Shown piece after piece: positions 7,270 through 14,813 of a DNA stretch of 14,813 nt; positions within the stretch are counted from its first letter, which is position 1; each line of letters starts with the position of its first letter. Under the pieces are notes generated by a model. The model worked only from the letters and a program-made list of their open reading frames with translations. It ran no database searches and was not told the origin of the DNA. Origin of the DNA: Scleroderma bovista (taxonomy: Eukaryota; Basidiomycota; Agaricomycetes; Boletales; Sclerodermataceae); NCBI GenBank assembly GCA_037178675.1, contig JAYMGJ010000781.1:1-14813 (forward strand). Reading direction: 5' to 3'. A program made the position numbers and the translations under genes.

Positions 7270-8399
7270 ATGTCGTCTCTCACAGTCTTTGGTTTTTTTG
7301 CACTGGCTGGTGGTCGTCGAGTGGCCACTCAGAAACCCGGCTCTGGCACAAAGACTTACTACTGCTTTTATACAATGGCTTTGCAGTCTACATCTGGTGT
7401 TGCCTTACCAGTCCAACTTCGAGTTTACAGCCCTATGAACGACCGCATTCTGGAAGACAATACTGTCGTCTTTGCCGTCGCATGTGCACATATGCCTGCA
7501 CATGAAACCATCTTATTGGATGTGTCTCACATGTACGCCATTCCTGGTGATCCCTCCTCCCCTGATGTGTATGATGCCCATTTGCCCGACTGTTCCATCC
7601 CTTTCATCATCGGTCTGGGAACTGTACTGGTACGGGCAGAGCTGTTGTCTGACAACACATCAAGGTGTTCAATGTAGTCTCTTCTGAATTTGTACATGAT
7701 GGTTTGAAAACAAACTTCAACCATTCAGTAAGTTTGTGATTGTTGTATCTTTATTCTACACTCATACTCGTTTGTAGATGTGTTTATGATGGGTCTCGTC
7801 CATGATGGATTAACACCCCCACTCCTAATGTGAACACGACGGTCCAATATGTAGGCACTTTCTCTGCCATCAGTCCCAATGGTTGCGTGCGTGTAAACAT
7901 TGAAAACATTTCTTTTAATGTGGGTCAACAAGAGATCGCTGCTACAAGTCCACTCCCATCGACCCCAAAGAAACAAAAATTTGCAGCTTTTGCAAGTTCT
8001 GTGTAAGTTTTTTTTGGAGTCATAGCAGGCCATGTCTGAGCTTCATGTCATGTAGAACTCCCCAGTCATCACCTTCTGCCAACATGGCTTCCTGTTCAAC
8101 ACAGTTCTCTGTCACTACTCCTGTGAATAAGTACATTCCCTTTCCTTCATTGTCAACTTCCATCAACTGACTTCCTTCTCTTTATTGAAAGTTTGGTGGG
8201 CATGCCATCTGCTTCATCTGAGAGCAGTAGTCCTTTGAAATCAATCGATCCTTCATCCTCGCAGGAGACTGCACTTTCAATGTCTGTGCATGATGGGAAT
8301 ATGCACTATCTGTCTGCAACTGATGGAGAAAATGTCCTCAGTGACATGGCAATCACAACTCCTAAGACCACGGGCAGACGTAGGGGCAAAAAACAGTAG
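7270..8399 (+). CDS. OB-fold-like (RPA-type) protein of the Helitron-associated kind
   Basis: Four exons: 7270-7727, 7778-8002, 8056-8130 and 8192-8399. Introns: 7728-7777 (gtaagt, cgtttgtag), 8003-8055 (gtaagt, atgtag), 8131-8191 (gtacat, branch ctgac, gaaag). The sum is 966 bases, 321 residues, and all joints agree in phase. Start ATG 7270 gives MSSLTVFGFFALAGG. The body holds VALPVQLRVYSPMNDRIL, GLGTVLVRAELL, KVFNVVSSEFVHDGL, then QTSTIQCVYDGSRP, W-I-N-T-P and FSAISPNGCVRVNIENI. This resembles OB-fold proteins carried next to fungal Helitrons, expected to bind single-stranded DNA. The tail is serine-rich and ends KTTGRRRGKKQ, possibly a nuclear signal. Damage: a one-base loss near 7657 and an extra A near 7707-7710 cancel each other, and TGA 7803-7805 replaces an arginine expected before WINTP. 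The family name is from memory; gene structure is well supported. Confidence 0.7.
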
Positions 8400-8589
8400 T
8401 GTGTGGTACATCTCCATATTGAATAGTCCCACCGTGTTGTGGCAATATAAGGATCTTTGTATCCATGTGCCGTCGTGTCTCAACTACCTATTTTCATCAT
8501 CCACAATGCGGACATGTAGAGAAAACAATGTTTCAATGCAATAAGTTTACTCTCCTCTCTCTTTGTCTTCTCATGCCATCTCCTTCACC
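8400..8589. other. Spacer between OB-fold gene and Helitron Rep relic
   Basis: About 190 bases of noncoding-looking, pyrimidine-rich sequence. No feature recognised. Confidence 0.3.
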
Positions 8590-9990
8590 CATTATGTGGC
8601 AAATTGGTCCTATATCATCTCCTTGCCTTCATTGAGGGGAAGAATGTGCTGGGTGCATCCATGCATGCGCCTTCTGTGGTCTCATTTTGCTTACAGGTGA
8701 ACTATCGGGATTTTGCTGTGGTCGCAATGGATCACAATTACAGGATGTTCCTTCACTACCTCTGCTGCCTCCTCTAATTGAACAACTGACATCACACCCC
8801 AATATCTCTGCAATGTCCAGAATTCTAAACCTCATCTTTTCCTTTGTATCTCTTGAAACCACTCACACCTTTCCTGATATTGCCAGTCCTGGGTACCTGC
8901 TGTTCGTGATGCTCTTCTATCTGTCAACCCTTTCATCTCAGCTTTGCACCATTTCAGCCAACTAGATTCTTTTCAGTGCCCTTGTGCGCAACTTATTCTG
9001 CAAGATGGTGGAAATGAAATTGCAGCTGTTATCTCATTAAACAACACTGCCCACTCTGAAGTGCAACCTCGTCATCTCGTCATCACTCGCGTCAATGGTC
9101 ATTCACAATGAATACCATCTGTCAGTCGCCTCTGGGAACCACTCGCATATCCGTTGTTTTTCCCCCATGGAACATTAGGATGGGGTTTGGTAGGCAATGA
9201 TACGATCCTGTCTGAAGGTGTCACCCATGGTATGTTTCACTTAGAAGCAATATCTATCGTACTCATTCATTACCATGCAATCAATACAGACACTCCAACG
9301 ACACAAATGTGGCACTACCATGCTCGTTTATTGTGAGAACCTCGTTTTCAGATTTTTGGACGTCTAGCCAATGAATATGCAGTCAATATGTTCAGTCGTG
9401 ACTTAGAATGTCACTTACATTACATCCATCAAAATCAACAATGTATTTGAATGGAGGATGCTGAATTAATGGGTTCCATCGATATGCCACCTTCAGAAAA
9501 CATTTACCTTCCTTCCTCCAGGAGTTTCTTGGCTCTAAATGTTGGGTTTCCAATCAAATCGCTGACTCTCTCACCATTGCGGCTGCGCTCGGCAATCCCA
9601 CCTTTTTTATCACCATGACATGTAACACTACATGGCCTGAGATACAATCTCAACTTCATCCTGGTCAAATCTATGCTGATTTACCTGTTGTCGTCACTCA
9701 CATTTTCAAACAAAAGTTGTCGTTACTCCTCAAGACATTAAAAACAATGTTCAGCAATGCAGGTAGACAGGTCTATTCGATTCATTGCATCAAATTTCAG
9801 AAAAGAGGCCTGCCTCATACCCATATTCTCGTTAAATACTCCCGCTCATGTTGCACACCTTCCGACATCGACTCAATCGTTTCTGCTGAAATGCCTGCTG
9901 ACTGTGCAAATGCTGCTCTCATAAGGAAAAGATGTACCATGATGTAAGATTGAACATTTCATCCACATAGAGAACTGCTGACTGCTATAA
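8590..9990 (+). pseudogene. Helitron Rep/helicase N-terminal part, truncated
   Basis: In order: ECAGCIHACAFCG and GELSGFCCG (cysteine-rich N-terminus), ISAMSRILNLIFSFVSLETT, then after a frameshift near 8893 NPFISALHHFSQLDS, EIAAVISLNN, EPLAYPLFFPHGTLGWG, HYHARLL, FGRLANEYAVNMFSRDLE and YIHQNQ. After another shift near 9515 come FLGSKCWVSNQIADSL, NPTFFITMTCNTTWPEI, LHPGQIYADLPVVV and KFQKRGLPHTHILVKY, the HUH motif of the Rep nuclease (about 9795-9837), and DIDSIVSAEMP. A last piece, KIEHFIHIEN, lies near 9950-9990. Catalytic tyrosines and the whole helicase are missing, so it ends within the Rep domain. TGA at 8633, 9109, 9334 and 9448 interrupt it. It follows the OB-fold gene on the same strand, as expected for one Helitron. 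Neither Helitron terminus was found. Confidence 0.85.
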
Positions 9991-10575
9991 TGGCATGAAT
10001 GATAATGTGATCTTTAGATCTCCCTGGTTCATATGCTTGAAAATGGATTCATAATCAAGTATTGATTAATAATTTCATTTTTATTGTCCACAAGATGACA
10101 TAAATAAGTACTGGTAATGCCTCTTGTTCCTCAACCACCACCTTCCCCCATGGGAAAGTTGCCCTCCCAGCCCAAACACCAATGTTCCACATCATCCCCA
10201 TGCTCAATCCTCCTCTCTGAGGTGGGAAAGAGACTTCACTCCTTCCCCAAGGGCATGTTCAAGGCCTGCTTCACCCCCCCTGCTGTACCCTGCTTGGTAC
10301 TCAGCTACATTGCTTCACATCTGCCTTGCTGGTCCTGGACCACCAAGGCTGGCCCCAATGTGGGCAAAATCTTCTCTGTCCCCACTGTTCTGACCTCCTG
10401 CAGGAAGGACAGTCCCAAGGCGATCCAATGGATTGTCTCCATTTTCCATTCTTTTAAGTCCCAGCTGGCCCCTCAGGCTCTCAATAGTGGCGCTCAAGCT
10501 GACTTTGGAATTGCTATGTGAGGCTATGCTACACTCTGGACATCCAGAAATATCTGGCACATGCCCTGCGGAGTT
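9991..10575. other. Spacer with an unassigned GC-rich open stretch
   Basis: 9991-10116 is AT-rich and empty. 10117-10521 is GC-rich and open on the plus strand (135 codons, beginning MPLVPQPPPSP, proline-rich), while 10620-10315 is open on the minus strand. I recognise neither. It could be an upstream exon of the next gene or a separate decayed gene. Confidence 0.3.
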
Positions 10576-12478
10576 CAAAAAACATGCCTGCTGCAAGGCC
10601 ATCCTGTCAACACTCTGCATGTCTACAGGTCCTCTACAACAAGCCTATACCACCAGAAAACAAGGTTCAAAAGCCAAAGAAACCGTCCATGAAGTCAGCA
10701 GCCAGTCTTCCACCTGAAGCCCCCTCTGCACTGCCAAGGGCGCGGGTGCCTGCCACTTCCAGCAAGAAGAGAGGTGGGAAAGCAGGGGGAAAAGTTGTAG
10801 CATCAGGCATGGCAGCAACACCTACCATGAAGGGTCCCTCTGTGCAATGGGATACTGATCCCACACGCACAGATAAGCTTGTCTCTTGGATTCTCAACCA
10901 TCCTGTTGATCATAATATCCTATTTCATGATCGCTTATTGAACTCTCCTGCCCCCACACTTTCTCCAGAGGAGAGGCCATCCGGAAAGAACAAGAAGGAT
11001 ATTACAGCGGTTATAGCCAAGCATATTTTCAAAGATGATCCAGCATACTCTGTGCTATATGCGTCTGACCCAGGCAAGTTTGCATCGTCAGTCACAAATC
11101 GACTGGGGACGTAAGTATTTCTTAATTTAATATTTTTTTACCTCTGATCTACCCACTCCCTCAAGGTTGAGCAAGTATCGTGAGCAACACGGCCATCTCA
11201 CCAGCACAGGAGGCGGCGTTACACCTCAAGGTCCATCAGATAATTTATTAGGTATGATTTTAGTGTATGTGATCACTATTTCTGTAAGCTGATTTTCATG
11301 CAGCTGATGTCCTCTGTATATTCCTGCACTACTCTGATCTTGACTCAATCTGGTGTCACATCCCTTCTTTTGATAGCGACCTTGTTACATCTCATTTCAA
11401 GGCCTCTCATGAGGACCATTTATTGGACCTGTTGCAAAACGGGTCTGCGAAGGACTTAGCTGAAGTGGTGGATATAGAAAGGTGGTGGTCTGCACAGGGA
11501 AGGTCTAGCCTAAGGAAGGGAAAAGGAGGAGACCTGTAGGTAACCTCAGTAGTCTGGCAAGCTACTATTATATTAGATATACCTGTAGGATAACTACAAG
11601 GTATTAGTATGTATGTGGTGGTTAGTAGATGGTACTCACCCTCAGTATGCTGGCAAGCTACTGAGGGACTATGATAATAGACTCTACTGTATAGTGCGAT
11701 GAAAGCTTATGTAAGTATATAAACAAACCATAACAGTCTGTTTATCTCCAACAGTGGAGGAAGACGCCAGTGATCAAGACAATCAGCATGGACTTGAAGG
11801 CGATGATGGCAAGATGCCAGCTGATGAAGATGTTGTGATGGACCCTACAAGAGACGACAATACTGCAATGGACTTTGCCGTTGAAAATGTAGTGGGGGGA
11901 GATGGCAATATTGGCTTGCATGATGATGGAGATGAGGAGATGGATGGCACAGCGCTTGAAGACCAGGTATGCAATGTGATCATAATACAGTGTATCCTAA
12001 TGCTAATAATTGTTTATCAAAGGGAAATCATGCCTCTCACTCCAAAGGAAATTCCAAGTCTCATTTGGGCCACTCGAAAGCATCAGCATGATCCAACCTC
12101 AAGGAGAAGTTGAAGACAACGGCTTGGGATTCATGCAGTGCATTTTCAAGGCATTCCCCCTATTCCCGCCCCCCGAATTCAGGTATCTCGTCCTCAAGCT
12201 GGAGGTCAGGCAGCCATACAACAGACACGTCTTCCACCAAGGCCATCTCTTCGGGTGACCTGCTTTTGAAGAAGATTGAAGATTTGGATAAAGAAACAGA
12301 TATCTTCACTGATGAAGTGGATGACTCTCACACTTGTCATGCTACTTTACGGTACAATTACGCCTTACAAAGCAAGGAGCTAGATCTCCAGCATGAGCAG
12401 CACAGTGCCCAGGTGGCCAATGCAGAGGCCGCATTTCGCCATGAGCATGATCTGAAGGTACTCAACCTCGAGATGAAG
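10576..12478 (+). pseudogene. SANT-like/acidic/coiled-coil protein of an expanded Agaricomycete family, broken
   Basis: Likely start ATG 10576 (MPAARPSCQ); the frame is open further upstream to 10518. Order: a basic, proline-rich leader; a helical block W-D-T-D-P-T-R-T-D-K-L-V-S-W-I with NHPVDHNILFHD and AVIAKHIFKDDPAYSVLY, FASSVTNRLGT; intron 11111-11165 (gtaagt, cctcaag); LSKYREQHGHLTSTGGGV; intron 11252-11303 (gtatga, branch ctgat, atgcag); LHYSDLDSIWCHIPSFDSD. An LTR-like insert follows at about 11430-11753. Then comes an acidic region (EEDASDQDNQ, DDGDEEMDGTALEDQ), intron 11967-12022 (gtatgc, branch ctaat, tcaaag), a serine-rich part with TGA at 12089, and a coiled coil with LLLKKIEDLDKETDIF and RHEHDLKVLNLEM. 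The Copia LTR at 12479 cuts the coil. I recall many Agaricomycete proteins of this layout; function is unknown, DNA binding plausible. Confidence 0.65.
11430..11753 (+). repeat. Probable solo LTR in the SANT-like gene
   Basis: 324 bases bounded by tgttg and caaca, with a TATA-like tatataaac at about 11717-11725 followed by a pyrimidine-rich end (tttatctccaaca), typical of Copia LTRs. It contains an internal near-repeat, ggcaagctact, at about 11557 and 11651. Flanks ttgga (11423-11427) and gtgga (11754-11758) are close but not a perfect target duplication, and two extra bases sit at the left. Removing about 331 bases rejoins HLL to EEDAS in frame. It is unlike the other LTR family in the window. 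Confidence 0.5.
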
Positions 12479-12752
12479 TGTTGAAGCAATACCTATATAC
12501 ATAGAGGAACTGCTACTCCAACTCACCTGTTGGGTGGAGTGCACAACCAGAGATGGTAGCGGTAGCTGGTTAAGAGCTGTTATATTATATAAGCGATGAA
12601 CACTGTTTATATACAACAAATAGTGTGACATGTGACTGTGACATGTAACATCTACTCTAAAGAGGACTATTACTAAGTCTACACTAATATGGGTTGCAGT
12701 CTTGTGCGCACTTTGTCAACGGTTTATGCCGGGTGCACGTGTGACTTCAACA
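12474..12752 (-). repeat. 3' LTR of the minus-strand Copia element, with target site
   Basis: LTR at 12479-12752 (274 bases), tgttgaag at one edge and cttcaaca at the other. Sense direction is minus: TATA-like tatataaac, then the transcript end region. The presumed target copy is tgaag at 12474-12478; the partner copy lies outside the window. It is the 3' LTR because the polypurine tract and the end of Pol lie immediately on its right. Confidence 0.9.
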
Positions 12753-12765
12753 CTCCCCCTCACTG
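12753..12765 (-). other. Polypurine tract of the Copia element
   Basis: On the minus strand cagtgagggggag directly abuts the 3' LTR. This is the expected primer site for plus-strand DNA synthesis in an LTR retrotransposon. Confidence 0.85.
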
Positions 12766-12798
12766 TGCTGCACATAGAGCACTTCAGTGAATAAGGCG

Positions 12799-14813
12799 CT
12801 AGATGCTGCCAGAGGGAAACTGTAAGCCTAGTTGAGCTCTGAACTTCGCGAATTTCTCGCAGGGCAAGTTCTTGGTGAGCAGATCAGCAGGATTTTCAGC
12901 ACCATCAACGAAGAATAGCTCCACGTTACCTTTCACGACTGACTCGCGTATTCCGTGTAGAGTTTAAAAGTCCAGTCCATAGGACCGCAAAAAGACCAGA
13001 AACTGGACTGGACTGGATTGGTCGCAACCAGACTGCAGTTGCCAGTTGCCTACTTTTGAGAATGATGAAAAAGATTGGTTGCAACCGGTTGCAACCACAT
13101 TATGTAAGCAATACATATATGGTATAAAAACCCCTATATTACAGGCTAATTTTGGCCTGCAGTGGGTCTTAAGGGGTGTAAAACTGATCTTTTTGGATGA
13201 AATATGGCACAAATAAATATATAATGACTTGTATATAATTACTACAGTCTATAAATAGTATTTAGATGCTATCTGACACACCTTTGATGTGAAAAACATC
13301 AATAAAATGCAAAAAAACCAGTTTTTTTAGTGGTTTGGACTGGTTTTTTTAGCAGTTTTGGACCGGTCTTTTTGAAAACCGGTTGCAACCACTTTGGACC
13401 AGTCTTTAAGCGGTCCATGAACCATTCCCAGGCTTCCAAAAGCGGTCCAGTCCGGTCCTCTTCCAAAAAAGGCAAAAAAACCGGACTGGACTGGACTTTT
13501 AAACTCTAATTCCGTGGTAGCGGATGTCGATGTGCTTGGAGCAAGGCTCTGTTACAGGGTTGGATGCCATGAATATGGACCTCTGATTATCACTGCAAAT
13601 TGGGATAGCTTTCAGCTTATAGCCGAGCTCACCGAGTAAACTCCAAATCCAGGTAACTTGGCAAGCGCAATCACTCAAAGCCATGTATTCGGCCTCAGTG
13701 GACAAGTACGCAATAGTCTTCTGCACACAAGAAGTCCAACTAATCAAGCCATCTGCAAGTTTCAGGTAGAAACCTGTCTGCGAGAGGCGAGAGATAGGGT
13801 CTGATCCCCAATCTGAGTCTGTGCATGCAATCAGGCCAGCATCGGATCCACCATTGTACACTAGGGAGTAATTAGGTGTACCAATCAAGTAGCGACAAAT
13901 ATAAAGCGCCTTGGATAGGTGGTCCTGGGATGGGTTCGCGGCATGGCGCGAGAGATGGGTGACTGCAAAGGCAATGTCAGGCCTAGTGCCTAACATAAGG
14001 TACAGAAGGGACCCAATAACTGTCTGGAAACGGGAGCGGAGTTCCGCATCAACAGGCTCTGTATTTTTGGTGGCATAGTAGCCAGCCTGCAGTGGGGTGC
14101 TTGCGGACTTTGCATTGAGCATGCCGCAGTGTTCAACGACCTTTTGTAGGTACGCGCATTGATCTAGGTGGATAGCACAACCCTTGCGAGTGATTCGCAT
14201 TCGGAGGAACTCCTTAGGTTCTCCAAGGTCTCAGCACTCCCATTTGCGCATGAACTGCGCTTTAATGGCATCAACAACAGCCTTGTTAGGGCCACAGAAA
14301 AGTGCATCATCAACGTAGATAATACCGATGACAATGTTGGTGCCTTTCTTCTTGTAGAAGAAGATGCCTGCTTCAGACTTAAGGTGCTCAAACCCAAGCT
14401 CCTTGAGAGACTCATCGAGTGTGCGCCACCAAGCTAGGCCGGCCTGTTTGAGGCCATAGAGGGCACGCCAGAGGCGGAGCACTTTGTGCTCTTGCCCGGG
14501 AACTGCGAACCCTTCAGGTTGTTCCATATAGATCTCTTTGTTGAGCTTGCCATACAAGTAGGCGCTCCGAACGTTGAGTCCAGTGATATACCAGTTTTCA
14601 AGTGCGGCGAGCGCAAGCATGAGGCGCACTGTTTCAAAGCGCACAACTGGTGAGAAGACCTGGTCGAAATCTAATCCCTCCACCTGGGAGAAGCCTTTCA
14701 CTACTAAGTGGGCTTTCTTGTGGCCATCTGACTTCATGTCGAAGACCCATCGATTCTTAATGACCTTCTGGTCTTGGGGACAGTCAACTAGCTCAAAGAC
14801 TTTGTGCTTTTGC
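12799..14813 (-). pseudogene. Copia Pol C-terminal part: reverse transcriptase and RNase H
   Basis: The frame is open from the window edge (14812) downward. Reverse transcriptase motifs: NRWVFDMKSDGHKKAHLV, LDFDQVFSPVVRFETVRL, SAYLYGKLNKEIYMEQPEGF, LYGLKQAGLAWW, and YVDD near 14303-14320. TGA at 14231-14233 stands where the family has arginine (WEC-R-DLGEP); the same frame continues as DLGEPKEFLRMRI. RNase H motifs: CTDSDWGSDP, YLSTEAEYMALSD, CSDNQRSIF and SKHIDIRYH. A MITE (12958-13508) splits the end; beyond it come RESVVKGNVELFF, ADLLTKNLPCEKFAKF and TAG at 12799-12801. The first catalytic aspartate of reverse transcriptase is asparagine (LNVRSAYL, codon 14573-14575). Integrase, protease, Gag and the 5' LTR lie outside the window, if present. 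Stop, lost active residue and inserted MITE make it inactive. Confidence 0.92.
12958..13508. mobile_element. Intact hAT-like MITE, 551 bases
   Basis: Ends are perfect inverted repeats: tagagtttaaaagtccagt at the left and its complement at the right. An 8-base target duplication, attccgtg, lies at 12950-12957 and 13509-13516. The TAGAG terminus and 8-base duplication fit the hAT superfamily. There is no coding capacity. Subterminal regions carry repeated ggactggac words on both sides and palindromic ggttgcaacc at 13077-13086, 13087-13096 and 13381-13390, possible transposase binding sites. A small hairpin, gatgt-gaaaa-acatc, lies near 13288, followed by aataaaa, and a TATA-like ggtataaaaa near 13119. 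The insertion splits the RNase H tail of the Copia Pol gene. Confidence 0.93.

Noticed and set aside
8400..10116. Helitron termini (5' TC, 3' hairpin plus CTRR)
   Set aside because: No convincing hairpin followed by CTAG-like end was seen near the Rep relic, and the relic is truncated.
1..14813. tRNA, rRNA or CRISPR array
   Set aside because: No cloverleaf-like, rRNA-like or regularly spaced short repeats were recognised on reading either strand.

Overview
The window looks like a transposon-rich stretch of a basidiomycete genome, most likely an Agaricomycete mushroom. Reasons: short introns of about 42-66 bases with GTNNGT donors, CTNAY branch sites and YAG acceptors; a KDZ transposase of the CxC2 type; a Helitron paired with an OB-fold gene; a Ty1/Copia element; and a member of a HP.D/SANT-like protein family that I recall from many Agaricomycetes. 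All family calls come from motif recognition, not from database searches.

Layout. 1-2993 (+) is a broken KDZ transposase gene. One intron holds a 633-base insertion. A 438-base inversion (1439-1876) cuts both the gene and a hAT-like MITE lying in it. Part of the central core is missing. 3200-3483 is a solo Copia LTR. 3863-4594 (+) is a Copia Gag-protease relic. 4583-6399 (-) is a spliced, internally repeated gene that I cannot identify, with a second solo LTR (5205-5492) in one of its introns. 6561-6902 is a 175-base tandem duplication. 7270-8399 (+) is a four-exon OB-fold-like gene. 8590-9990 (+) is the N-terminal part of a Helitron Rep/helicase, cut off soon after the HUH motif. 10576-12478 (+) is a SANT-like, acidic and coiled-coil gene, broken by an LTR-like insert and ended by a Copia element. 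12479-14813 (-) is the 3' end of that Copia element (LTR, polypurine tract, RNase H, reverse transcriptase), which itself carries an intact 551-base hAT-like MITE.

There is no operon-like cooperation; this is a nested record of insertions. Layers that can be ordered: SANT-like gene, then Copia, then MITE; KDZ gene, then MITE, then inversion. At least eight in-frame stops in the decayed genes are all TGA, which fits CGA to TGA decay at CpG sites.

The two most unusual observations are the base-exact inversion, whose reversal repairs a KDZ exon, a MITE and its target duplication together, and the minus-strand modular gene whose repeat unit includes its own introns. I see no tRNA, rRNA or CRISPR array.
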